From assembly GCA_017991835.1 (NCBI GenBank), contig JAGOPY010000014.1, forward strand, positions 26,710 through 90,709: a DNA stretch of 64,000 nucleotides. The letters run 5' to 3'. This stretch comes from Bacteroidales bacterium. GTDB lineage: Bacteria; Bacteroidota; Bacteroidia; Bacteroidales; JAGOPY01. Below, piece after piece: positions 8,276-17,460 of this stretch. How positions within the stretch are numbered: the first letter of the stretch is position 1; each line of letters begins with the position of its first letter. The notes beneath the pieces are model-generated. The model did no database searches. It was not told where the DNA came from and saw only the letters and a program-made list of their open reading frames with translations. A program made the position numbers and the translations under genes.

Positions 8276-9382
8276 ATGAAAATATTGAAATCCAAAAAGG
8301 TGAGATACTGGACCTTCATGGTCAGCGTGATCCTGGTCATATTACTGACATTCAATGTAGTGCTCACTTTTATAATTCACGGTAAACTGGCAAAATCGGC
8401 TTCAAAAAAGGGCAGCTGGCCGGTCGGGGCCTATATCTATGACAAAAAGATCGGGTTTGATTTCGCCCCCAATATCTCAGGGCCCCGGAACCGCGGTACC
8501 TATTACGTAAAAAGCCATCAGCTCGGATACCGGATCGGCAGGGAGGAAGACCCTGGAACTTATCGGCCCGGCGGACTTCTGTCGCTGGGTTGCTCGTTCA
8601 CTTATGGCGACGAAGTGGAATCGGAGCAGACATTTACCCACCTGGCAGCGGCTGAACTGGGCATCCCGGCTTACAACTACGGCATCTGCTCTTTCTCTTA
8701 CCTCCACGCTTTGCTCAAGGCGGAAGAGCTAAAGGAAACAGGCGTGCTCGACAAACTTCAGCCGCAATACGTCGTGCTGGGATGCTGGAGCGGGTTGCCT
8801 GACCGCTCCCGGTCGCCCTTTCCTCCTTTAGCTTCCGACAATATCCCTTTGCCCGCAGCTTACCTCGACAAAGAAGGAAATGACCTGGTAATCAGGTATC
8901 CCATGGATCTGGAGAATGTTTTTGATTTAGTCGGGATGTACCGGAAGGAAGGGAAAGGATGGAGTTTAAAAAAATTTTCCGGGATTTTCTTTTCCGCACC
9001 CCGGATTGCTTATCTCTATGTAAAAAACAACATGCTGGCCGGGAAGATGAACTCCGGTGGAAAGACAAGTGAAGTAACCGATTTTGAAGTGTACGATTAC
9101 TACTTCACCGGTATTGAAAGGATATTCTCCGGATCCGATACACGGATCATCATGCTTTTCATGCCAAACACGGATGCGGAAGAACTGCCGGATAAAGCGC
9201 TGATCGACGCCATTGCCGCCCATCCGCGCGTCATACCGGTAAACGGACTGCACGCCATTCAGCGATACGACATTTCGGTCCGCGATTACATGCGAAAACA
9301 TCCGCAACCGCCGGCACACAAGGCCTATGCAATGGAGATCGCTGCGGCGGTGAGGGTACTGTCCGGAACAGGCCAGCAATGA
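8276..9382 (+). CDS. membrane-anchored SGNH/GDSL-type hydrolase-like protein
   Basis: The 368-residue product has an N-terminal membrane helix (about 12-35) and an extracytoplasmic domain. LLSLGCSFTYGDEV near residue 100 is an SGNH block I variant, and YNYGICSFSYLH follows. Proteins of this kind often accompany SxtJ/DUF5989/carbamoyltransferase cassettes and are thought to act as acyl-ester hydrolases or acyltransferases on glycans. The C-terminal Asp-His pair of block V is not obvious to me, so catalytic activity is unproven. It follows the carbamoyltransferase by 36 bp and is the last gene of the cassette. Confidence 0.75.
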   Translation: MKILKSKKVRYWTFMVSVILVILLTFNVVLTFIIHGKLAKSASKKGSWPVGAYIYDKKIGFDFAPNISGPRNRGTYYVKSHQLGYRIGREEDPGTYRPGGLLSLGCSFTYGDEVESEQTFTHLAAAELGIPAYNYGICSFSYLHALLKAEELKETGVLDKLQPQYVVLGCWSGLPDRSRSPFPPLASDNIPLPAAYLDKEGNDLVIRYPMDLENVFDLVGMYRKEGKGWSLKKFSGIFFSAPRIAYLYVKNNMLAGKMNSGGKTSEVTDFEVYDYYFTGIERIFSGSDTRIIMLFMPNTDAEELPDKALIDAIAAHPRVIPVNGLHAIQRYDISVRDYMRKHPQPPAHKAYAMEIAAAVRVLSGTGQQ

Positions 9383-9393
9383 TTAGCAGGAGG

Positions 9394-9450
9394 TTACCTC
9401 AACACGATCACCGAACCCACTTTCACGATTTCAATTTCACCTGAGATTTC
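9394..9450 (-). other. short 3' coding remnant
   Basis: The minus strand encodes about 18 residues ending VKVGSVIVLR then a stop, with another stop just upstream. A similar end (VKVGTVIIVKQ, stop) is encoded on the minus strand at 38216-38345. The two look like tails of one unrecognised family. The 296-bp gap here between genes otherwise shows nothing I can name. Confidence 0.25.
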
Positions 9451-9678
9451 ACTGTTTCAGTAAATCCGTTGAGTTTATTAGAAAATATATTCTCCGGGTT
9501 TCCAGCAGAAAATATAAATATATTTCATATCTTTATGAGGTCTTATAGTCGGTCAGATGTTGCACCGAAGTTTCATCCAATTCAATACTATCATCCTGGC
9601 AACCATTTCATCTCCCTCCCAGGATTTAAAAGATTATTATGAATTGCAATTCTGAAAAATTAACCATATTCCAATTGA

Positions 9679-11124
9679 ATGAAAACCATTATTATTGCTG
9701 TCCTCTCATTAATTGTTCAGAATGTATTTTCACAAATTACATTTGAGAAAACTTTCGGCGATATTGATGATGATTATGGTTCAGCCATAGCTGTTTGTTT
9801 CGACGGAACTTATATCTTCACAGGCACTGTCGAAAATATTTATACCGGAGATCCGGATATATTTCTGGCAAAACTTGACCCTTTTGGTGACACCCTTTGG
9901 ACCAGAAAATATATTAATGAATACCACTACGACTATCCACACGATATAATCCAAAGCTATGATTCAGGATATGTGATTACAGGGGTAACATATTTGGAGG
10001 ATAATAAAGTGCCCTTTATTTTAAAATACGATGCTGGCGGGGAGATAAGCTGGTTCAAAAAATATGAAGACGAAATTCCCGATGGCTACGGCTATGCCAT
10101 TGTCCAGAAACCTGATTCGGGATTTATGATCTGTGGCGAGAGAGACTTTTATAAACTGAGATGGTATTACCGCCCCTATATGCTCCAAACAAATGGCGAC
10201 GGAAACTGTACCTGGCACCAGGTTTTTGAATATTTCGGAGAATTTGCACAATATAGTGCCTACAGTATGTGTATGTCACCGGAAAACGGATATGTACTCT
10301 GCGGAACCCATAGAAATAATCTGGAAAGTAATATAGACCAGGCCTGGATGTTTAAGGTCAGTGACCACAATACCGTCTCCTGGAATATTAAATATGGTTA
10401 TTCAGATTCTACCACCTCTGCGGCAGATGTGAAATTGATTCCTGGAGGAGGGTATGTATTTTGCGGATCAATATATTACGGAAGCATAATATTTCCAAAT
10501 TGGGATATCAATTTCTACCTTGTCAGAACAGATCTGAACGGTACCGAAATTTGGCGGAAAAATATCGGTCATGGTGACCATGAAGAGCGGGGTCGCAGCC
10601 TTGATGTTTGTGAAGATGGAGGTTATATAATAGGCGGTGAATCAGACATGGGTCAGGGCCATGACGATATTTTACTCGTTAAAACAAATGATGCCGGTGA
10701 TACTTTATGGACCAAATCATACGGCGGAGTTCTAAATGAAGAGCTGGCAGACATTTGTGTGGCACCGGACGGCGGATTTTTGATTTGCGGAAGTACGTAT
10801 AGCCAGGGAATCGGAGGATCCGACATCTATATTATTAAAACAGATCCGAACGGTGTGTTGACAGGCATCAACGAAAAATCTGCAAAACGTACAGGCCCGG
10901 TCATTGTTCCTAATCCGGGAAATGGGGCAGGTAGGCTGCAAAGTTGTTATGAATATGAAAGTTATGAAATATTTGACATCAACGGCCGATTGGTTCGGGA
11001 ATCCAAATGTATCACCGGTGACAAAGAAACAATCGACCTGGGTCATTTGTCACGCGGCGTCTATTTAATTCGCTTTAAATCATCGACCACATCAACATCG
11101 GTTAAATATATCAAATCCTATTGA
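9679..11124 (+). CDS. secreted repeat protein with T9SS sorting domain
   Basis: The 481-residue protein has a signal peptide (1-18, ending in VFS) and a body of repeated blades of about 50 residues. Each carries a motif like DGGYIIGG or DSGYVITG followed by a Trp-containing strand, typical of beta-propeller repeats in Bacteroidota surface proteins. From about 405 it has a T9SS C-terminal sorting domain: VPNPGNG, EIFDINGRLV, LSRGVYLIRF. It would be exported by Sec and then across the outer membrane by the Por system and attached to the cell surface or released. Binding target unknown. The next T9SS gene begins 15 bp downstream, so they are likely co-transcribed. Confidence 0.85.
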   Translation: MKTIIIAVLSLIVQNVFSQITFEKTFGDIDDDYGSAIAVCFDGTYIFTGTVENIYTGDPDIFLAKLDPFGDTLWTRKYINEYHYDYPHDIIQSYDSGYVITGVTYLEDNKVPFILKYDAGGEISWFKKYEDEIPDGYGYAIVQKPDSGFMICGERDFYKLRWYYRPYMLQTNGDGNCTWHQVFEYFGEFAQYSAYSMCMSPENGYVLCGTHRNNLESNIDQAWMFKVSDHNTVSWNIKYGYSDSTTSAADVKLIPGGGYVFCGSIYYGSIIFPNWDINFYLVRTDLNGTEIWRKNIGHGDHEERGRSLDVCEDGGYIIGGESDMGQGHDDILLVKTNDAGDTLWTKSYGGVLNEELADICVAPDGGFLICGSTYSQGIGGSDIYIIKTDPNGVLTGINEKSAKRTGPVIVPNPGNGAGRLQSCYEYESYEIFDINGRLVRESKCITGDKETIDLGHLSRGVYLIRFKSSTTSTSVKYIKSY

Positions 11125-11139
11125 TAAAATATTCTTCTC

Positions 11140-13251
11140 ATGAAACCAGGTTTTATAGTTTTAGTCTTATGCTCCTTTCTTATTTTCAAAACCGCTCATA
11201 GCCAGGAACCAAGATGGGAATGGGCCTCTTTTGTTACCTCTCAGGAGAAACATACTACCCTTGAAAATATTTCTGCCGGATACCACAATGATATATATGT
11301 GGCTTGCGCTTACGACACACTGCTGGTGGCCGGTGATTCTTCGATGCTTCATCCGAACATGATCAGCGGCAATAACTATGCAGTGATCAAATATAGCTCC
11401 GAAGGTGATTTTATTGATGCAGTCGACATCTATACCATCCCGGGCTCAAGAGTTTATGAAATCTTTACTGCCGTTGGCCGGAAAGAAGATCCGACTTTTG
11501 CCGGATCTTTTTCAAAACGTGTGTTTTTTCTGGATACCATGATAAACCATTGTTATACTCCGTATATCGATTCGCCCGACGGGCTCGTCTTCCAACTCGA
11601 TCAAAACATGAATATTAAATGGATAAAGACCATTGGGGGAACATTGACAGACCAGGTGGAAGGCCTGGTTGTTTCAGAAGAGGGAAATATTTTCATCCTT
11701 TCGGATCATTACGCCAACAACGATTTCCCTTGCTATATTGATTTCTTTCAACAGGATACTCTGTTAGCAGACCGAAACTTTATTTCTGTTTCCGGTTTGA
11801 ATTCTGATGGAATCCTGCAATGGAGAAAAGAATTTTACGGTATTTTTTCTCCTGCATACCTGATGATGGGTAAAGATTCCTGCCTTTACTTCTGGGGTGA
11901 AGCCAGTTCGGATTATATCATCATTGAAAATGATACTATTGTCAAACCTGGCAATACAACTGTAGAGCCTGTCTTTTTTTCAAGCCTTGGTACTAACGGG
12001 ATAATACAGCACATGGAGTTTGTAGAGTTTCCGGTCAGACCGTTGGAACTTGATGTAAGCATGTCGGGCGATATCTGTTTTTCGGGCAACGTTTATGATT
12101 CGATTATTATTAATGGCGACAGCATCAATGTTCCTCAAGGCACTCATTATGCCTTTGTCGGGAAATTCAATCCGCATTATCAACCGGTTTGGTATCAGGT
12201 TATTCAGCAGACTGCGGGCAACCAACTGGGCGTATTTGATATTGAAGCATGTGGCGAAGACCTGGCTTTTAGCTCCTATACCAACCAGGACGTGCAAATT
12301 GTCGACACGGTTTTCATCATCAATTATGGAATTGAATCCTTTACAGGATTTTTTGATAAAGATGGAAACCTCTCGGAAGTGACCATGAATGAAACATCGG
12401 GCGAGTTCTATACCTATGAGTTGGCCCTGGACCCATGCAATAATGTCCTCCTGTCCGGCCAGATGTCAGGAAAAATATACCTGTACGATGATACAGTATC
12501 TTCATACTCACAATCAGTCTTTGATGGCACTCTGGTGAAGATCCGGCGAAATTACCCAATGCAGTTCAATATTGGCCCTGATACCCTTGCCTGTAAAGAC
12601 TATTTACTGGCGGCACCCGCGGGATACCAGGAGTATTCACTGAATGATAGTCTGATTAGCCAGAACTGGTGCCTGATTACAACCTCAGGTCGCTACATTT
12701 TCGGTTGTTCCGCTGAAGGATGCTGGAGTTTTGATACTGCGTATATTGAAATCCAGCCCGAAATCAGCCTTAATCTTGGCACCGATACAACCATCTTCCT
12801 GAACGATTCGCTGAATCTCACCATCCAGCCATTATTTGATTCAATCATTTGGTTCAACGGTTCTTATTCAGATAATATCACAATTGTTGCCAGTGACTAC
12901 CAACCCGGAGTCATTGCGGTCTGGGCCAAAGTTTTCCTGGGCCCTTGTTCTGCTATAGATACGATTTATCTCACTATAAAAAACGATTTTGGCACTAATG
13001 AACCGGATAACCGGAATTTCTCTGTATTTCCTAATCCCTTCAACCAATACCTGACTGTGGAATTATCAAAAGAGATAAAATCGATCAGCCTTTTAAACCC
13101 GTCCGGCATTTTAAGACACTCGATAAGATTCAATTCCCGCACGAATAAATTTACAATGGACCTGGAGGGTCTTGATGCCGGGATATATTTGTTAAAAGTT
13201 ATTGATTACGGCAATTCCGTAAAGATCAATAAGGTTATTAAGGTTCCGTAA
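11140..13251 (+). CDS. large secreted protein with T9SS sorting domain
   Basis: The 703-residue product has a signal peptide (1-21, ending AHS) and a beta-rich body with repeated strand pairs, possibly a propeller like its upstream neighbour. Around residues 480-610 are two Ig/PKD-like segments with short Asp-Thr-rich phrases such as LGTDTTIFLNDSLNL. From about 625 there is a T9SS type A sorting domain: FSVFPNPFNQYLTVEL, SLLNPSGIL, LDAGIYLLKV. It is probably a surface or extracellular protein. No enzyme motif was found. Confidence 0.82.
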   Translation: MKPGFIVLVLCSFLIFKTAHSQEPRWEWASFVTSQEKHTTLENISAGYHNDIYVACAYDTLLVAGDSSMLHPNMISGNNYAVIKYSSEGDFIDAVDIYTIPGSRVYEIFTAVGRKEDPTFAGSFSKRVFFLDTMINHCYTPYIDSPDGLVFQLDQNMNIKWIKTIGGTLTDQVEGLVVSEEGNIFILSDHYANNDFPCYIDFFQQDTLLADRNFISVSGLNSDGILQWRKEFYGIFSPAYLMMGKDSCLYFWGEASSDYIIIENDTIVKPGNTTVEPVFFSSLGTNGIIQHMEFVEFPVRPLELDVSMSGDICFSGNVYDSIIINGDSINVPQGTHYAFVGKFNPHYQPVWYQVIQQTAGNQLGVFDIEACGEDLAFSSYTNQDVQIVDTVFIINYGIESFTGFFDKDGNLSEVTMNETSGEFYTYELALDPCNNVLLSGQMSGKIYLYDDTVSSYSQSVFDGTLVKIRRNYPMQFNIGPDTLACKDYLLAAPAGYQEYSLNDSLISQNWCLITTSGRYIFGCSAEGCWSFDTAYIEIQPEISLNLGTDTTIFLNDSLNLTIQPLFDSIIWFNGSYSDNITIVASDYQPGVIAVWAKVFLGPCSAIDTIYLTIKNDFGTNEPDNRNFSVFPNPFNQYLTVELSKEIKSISLLNPSGILRHSIRFNSRTNKFTMDLEGLDAGIYLLKVIDYGNSVKINKVIKVP

Positions 13252-13356
13252 TGTCAGGTCAAAAATTATCGGCACAACTAAAAAAACCGAACACGTTAAT
13301 CATATTTCCATATTATCGACACAATCGCCTTTCTTTAAAACATTAATAGCAATGCC

Positions 13357-15954
13357 ATGAAAATCAAGGTAAATGCCTCAAAAATCCTTCTGGTCTCCGT
13401 ACTCTTCCTTTATTCTGAAGGCGCCCTCTCCCAGCCCGAAGGCTGGCAGTGGCAAAACCCTTATCTCCAGGGCAACGACCTTAATTCTATCGTTATGAAC
13501 GGCTCGATCGGATGGGCCGTCGGGGCGATGGGAACCGTCATGAAAACCACCAACGAGGGATTCGACTGGGAACTGATCGACCTGGGTACCTCCGAAAACT
13601 TTAACAGTATTTACATGGATGGCATCTCAGGCAGGGGATGGATCGTCGGTAACAGCGGCCTGATCTTTTTTACGGATGATGGCGGCAATACATGGGTGAA
13701 ACAACGAAGCGGCACGCAGGAGATCCTTTACTCGGTCACCGCAATCGAAGGCGCCTGTCCCTGGATCTGCGGAAATGATATTATCTTAAAAAGCCACGAC
13801 CATGGCGAGAACTGGGAATGGGTCCCGTGCATCTTCCATTCCCACTACTTTTCGATTGACCTGAAAGACTGTGATAACGCCTGGATTTGCGGGCAACAGG
13901 GCCTGGTCATCAGTACATCCGACGAGGGCGCTACATGGCAGTCGCATCCGACCGCGGTCAACCAGAACCTCTATTCCATCGATATTGTGGCCAATGGCGA
14001 TTACCGTTCCTGTGGTTACGGCGGGAATATCATCCGGTCGTCCGATGCCGGAAGTACATGGGTGAAGGAATTTGAGCAAACGTTCCTCTACCTTTACAAT
14101 GTCGACACAAAAGGGATCGGAGGCCCTGCATATGCCGTCGGCGGCGACGGGACCATCCTCGAAACCCTCAATGGAGGCACTACCTGGAATAAGCGGGAGT
14201 CGGGCGTTTTTACTTACCTGAATGATGTATGCTTCCAGGCTATTATGCACGGTGTGTATGCAACGGGCTGGTATGGCATCATTTTAAGAAAAGAAGACGA
14301 GCCGGGCGCCGAATTTGAGATCATGAACGAACGCCCGGTCCATTTTATGATGGGCCTTGATTTCATTGATAAAAACACCGGCTGGGCTGTGGGGGGAAAA
14401 GAAGTCGACGATGATACGGAAGAAGGGGTCATCATGCATACCTCCGACGGCGGCGCAACATGGGAGGTGCAGAAAACACTGGCAGAGCCTATGATGGCCG
14501 TGGATTTCATCAACGCTCAGGAGGGCTGGGCAATAGGCGATAACGGGAAAATCCTGCACACCACGAATGGCGGACAGACATGGACTTCACAAACCAGCCC
14601 CATTGCCGGCCTTATGACCGCTGTATTTTTTATCAATGAAGAGGAAGGATGGATCGTGAGCCGCGACAACTGGGGCGAAATCGTCCATACGACCAACGGA
14701 GGCAGCACCTGGACATTGCAACCGGAATATTCCCTTAACCCATTGAACGATGTCTTCTTCATTAATCCCGATACAGGATGGGCCGTGGGTATGGATACAA
14801 CAGTCATGCGGACCCTGGATGGCGGACAGACCTGGCTGAACTGCGACGTGGATGTTTACGGAAACCCATACATGCGTTCCGTTCAGTTCACCGATGAAAT
14901 GAAAGGTGTGGCAGTCGGTACTGGCGGGGCAATCCTCATGTCGAACGACGGTGGGGCCCACTGGCAGGAGATCCATACGGATTTCAGCGACCTGCTGCAG
15001 TCGGTCTGCTTCGTGGATCCGCTCAATGGATGGGCCTCGGGCACCGACGGGAATGTGCTCAGAACCATCGACGGGGGCTATACATGGTTTAAGCAGTACA
15101 CCGGGATGCATCGGTATATCACGGCCGTCTGCTTTGTCGATCCGCTGTGCGGGTGGATCGCCGGGGAAGGCGGCGCGGTCAAAGGGACCACCAATGGCGG
15201 CTTCTGGAACGAACCGGGCGTTTTCCACAATAAATGGATGGAAAAGCCCATCCAGGATAATGCTGAGACAAAAGATACGATCAACGTAAAGGTCCTGAAT
15301 TTCAGGGAAGCCGGTTACGAACTGGTTGGTGTGGAGCTTATGCTCGATTCCATTCTTCACCCCCGGATCAGCGACCTGGAGATCAGCCTCACGCATGATG
15401 GGATTACGGCCGTTCCTGTAAGCCATCCGGCCGGTCCCGGGGCCAATATCCTCTGGATGCGGCTGAAAGACGACGCGACAAAACAGATCGCCGACGGTGC
15501 CGCACCTTACTCCGGCGATTACAAGCCCCAAACACTGCTGGGTATTTTCAACGGCCTTGATCCCGACGGCGAATGGATCCTGACGATCGGCGACAACCAG
15601 GCCGGAAGTACCGGGATGCTGAAAGCCTGGGGCGTGAAACCGCTGTTCGACAGGAAAGTAGGTATCGAAGACCCCGTCACCCCGGGCAAACCGGACGAAA
15701 TCATCCTCTTACAGAATGTTCCCAATCCATTTTCCGGTATAACACGCATAAGCTGGACCAGTGAGGTTGCGGGCCGGACCATCCTGAAGATCTATGACAA
15801 CCAGGGCAGGGAGCTGGAAACGCTAGTGGATGAATTCAAACCAAAAGGTGAATATTCCGTGGAATTTAATGGTTCGCACTTTAGCCCGGGCGTGTATTGT
15901 TACCGGCTGCAGGTCGGGGATGTAGTGCTTACAAGGAAATGCATCATCAAGTAA
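13357..15954 (+). CDS. Ycf48-like propeller with P-domain and T9SS sorting domain
   Basis: The 865-residue protein has a signal peptide (1-25) and about twelve repeats of the Ycf48/BNR type, each with GWAVG or GWIVG plus TTNGGxTW (about residues 40-610). A proprotein-convertase P-like domain follows at about 640-765 (DLEISLTHDG, GEWILTIGDNQAGSTGMLKAW). A T9SS sorting domain (VPNPFSGITRISW, YDNQGRELETL, SPGVYCYRLQ) ends the protein. Ycf48 propellers in plastids assist photosystem II assembly. In Bacteroidota they are generic secreted propellers, so no photosynthetic role is implied. It is likely cell-surface, for ligand or polymer binding. Confidence 0.87.
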   Translation: MKIKVNASKILLVSVLFLYSEGALSQPEGWQWQNPYLQGNDLNSIVMNGSIGWAVGAMGTVMKTTNEGFDWELIDLGTSENFNSIYMDGISGRGWIVGNSGLIFFTDDGGNTWVKQRSGTQEILYSVTAIEGACPWICGNDIILKSHDHGENWEWVPCIFHSHYFSIDLKDCDNAWICGQQGLVISTSDEGATWQSHPTAVNQNLYSIDIVANGDYRSCGYGGNIIRSSDAGSTWVKEFEQTFLYLYNVDTKGIGGPAYAVGGDGTILETLNGGTTWNKRESGVFTYLNDVCFQAIMHGVYATGWYGIILRKEDEPGAEFEIMNERPVHFMMGLDFIDKNTGWAVGGKEVDDDTEEGVIMHTSDGGATWEVQKTLAEPMMAVDFINAQEGWAIGDNGKILHTTNGGQTWTSQTSPIAGLMTAVFFINEEEGWIVSRDNWGEIVHTTNGGSTWTLQPEYSLNPLNDVFFINPDTGWAVGMDTTVMRTLDGGQTWLNCDVDVYGNPYMRSVQFTDEMKGVAVGTGGAILMSNDGGAHWQEIHTDFSDLLQSVCFVDPLNGWASGTDGNVLRTIDGGYTWFKQYTGMHRYITAVCFVDPLCGWIAGEGGAVKGTTNGGFWNEPGVFHNKWMEKPIQDNAETKDTINVKVLNFREAGYELVGVELMLDSILHPRISDLEISLTHDGITAVPVSHPAGPGANILWMRLKDDATKQIADGAAPYSGDYKPQTLLGIFNGLDPDGEWILTIGDNQAGSTGMLKAWGVKPLFDRKVGIEDPVTPGKPDEIILLQNVPNPFSGITRISWTSEVAGRTILKIYDNQGRELETLVDEFKPKGEYSVEFNGSHFSPGVYCYRLQVGDVVLTRKCIIK

Positions 15955-16015
15955 TTGCTTTTCAATTGCAATAAGCATCAATAATTAAATGGATAATGTC
16001 GGGATTAGAACGACT

Positions 16016-17302
16016 TTATCTAAGTATCAGAACTTTACCTGAATAAAGCAATTTATCCCCGGTGGTCAGTCTTATCAAATAAAACCCGGATGGCAAGTCC
16101 GAAACATCAACTGCAGACTGGTCACTGGCTGGCAAGTTGAGTGTTTTTTCAACTTTTTCTCCGGTTAAGTCAAAAAGTTCGACTTCGATATCACTTTCAC
16201 CAGGAAACAACCCGGAACGGACTGTAATTTTGTCGGTTGCTGGATTTGGAAAAATGCCATAATGATTTGAGCTCTCTGAAATTCCTGAAGAAACATCAAG
16301 CAAATAGGTGTAAAATTCTGCCTGAAGAAATCCTTTTGATTCACCGGACATCATAATCTTCCTGATATTGATCAATTCTGGCATAATCTGTTGCTGCCAT
16401 GTAACTCCTTCATCAATTGTTTTAAAAATCGTCCCATTATTTCCACCACAATACCCGGTCAAGTTGTCCAGAAAGGTAATGCTATAAAGTCCTGTACCGG
16501 GCAAAAGGGGGAGGGTTTCCCAGTTATTTCCTCCATCGATAGTTTTTAACAAATAACCTTGTAAAGTTGTAACATATCCTTCCTCATCATTGCGAAATAC
16601 CATATTGGTGAATGTCAGTGAATCATTGGTATACAAAATATCGAAGGTTGCACCGCTGTCGATCGTGTGTAAGATCCCATCAGGGCCCGTTTCTGATAAA
16701 TTGAAACGAATAAATCCTTCCGAGGAGCTCGTAAAAAAAGGTTCCTGCAGGAGCAGGGAGTCTGTTGAAGAAAATAATTCCTCTGATCCTCCATTATCCA
16801 TCACTTTCCATAGCCCGTACCTGATCCCTTTTGCCCAGTATCTGATAATGTAATAATATGATCCGTCCATTCCAATTCCGCCATCAATAAGATATGCTGA
16901 TGGGGTGGATAAATATCCATTAAATGAGCCGCTTACCGTATTGTAGCTTCCAACGACGGAATAATCACCTGCTATATAACCAAAATAATATTCTCCTTCT
17001 TCATTATCCTCTATAAATCTGATCGAACCGTTTTTAGCTTCAAAAGATGACTGGGAAAGGAATTCCCAATTCTGACCTCCATCATATGTCAGATAATATT
17101 GAGCATAACACCCTCCACCTGGAGTTGGTATTCCATCATCCCAAACCATAACCAGAAAACCTTCTGTCTCCGTTATGAATTCTGTTCCAGCTGCATAGCA
17201 ATACTCTTCAGGGGAAGGATATTGAATAATTGTGAGCTGTCCCTGGCTTATACCTGATATAGAAATGACAGCTGTGATCAGTACCAAGATTTTTTTCATC
17301 AC
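16016..17302 (-). CDS. Ycf48-like secreted propeller with T9SS sorting domain
   Basis: The 428-residue product has a signal peptide (1-21), several BNR/Ycf48-like repeats (TYDGGQNWEFL, TIDSGATFDIL, TIDGGNNWETL, TIDEGVTWQQQ) and a C-terminal T9SS domain from about 350 (GIFPNPATDKITVRS, ELFDLTGEKVEKT, LPSGFYLIRLTTG). It is convergent with the other T9SS genes and probably has the same fate at the cell surface. Function beyond binding is not evident. Confidence 0.85.
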   Translation of the reverse strand: MMKKILVLITAVISISGISQGQLTIIQYPSPEEYCYAAGTEFITETEGFLVMVWDDGIPTPGGGCYAQYYLTYDGGQNWEFLSQSSFEAKNGSIRFIEDNEEGEYYFGYIAGDYSVVGSYNTVSGSFNGYLSTPSAYLIDGGIGMDGSYYYIIRYWAKGIRYGLWKVMDNGGSEELFSSTDSLLLQEPFFTSSSEGFIRFNLSETGPDGILHTIDSGATFDILYTNDSLTFTNMVFRNDEEGYVTTLQGYLLKTIDGGNNWETLPLLPGTGLYSITFLDNLTGYCGGNNGTIFKTIDEGVTWQQQIMPELINIRKIMMSGESKGFLQAEFYTYLLDVSSGISESSNHYGIFPNPATDKITVRSGLFPGESDIEVELFDLTGEKVEKTLNLPASDQSAVDVSDLPSGFYLIRLTTGDKLLYSGKVLILR

Positions 17303-17400
17303 ACAAGAATTTGTGTAAATTTAAGAAGATAAGCGGTTTAAAGTGAAAAGAATAACATTTTTTTTGGTTGTCATTGAAGCATTTTGCTGAAGGATCTTCT

Positions 17401-17460
17401 AAATAATGATGTTATAACGTCAATATTTATATTAATTTTGATGGTGAAACATCATTATTT
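17401..17460 (+). promoter_or_regulatory. 13-bp inverted repeat bracketing the ATPase promoter
   Basis: AAATAATGATGTT at 17401-17413 and its exact reverse complement AACATCATTATTT at 17448-17460 enclose a -7 box TAATTTTG (17433-17440). The right arm ends at the base before the ATG. The geometry suggests an operator through which the promoter is repressed, or an mRNA hairpin covering the start. Confidence 0.6.

Noticed and set aside
14587..15531. 314-residue ORF on the minus strand
   Set aside because: It lies opposite the Ycf48-like T9SS protein. The plus strand has regular blade repeats and a sorting domain.
13357..15954. Photosystem II assembly factor
   Set aside because: Ycf48-type repeats are present, but the T9SS and P-domains and the genomic setting indicate a secreted surface protein, and no photosynthesis genes are seen.
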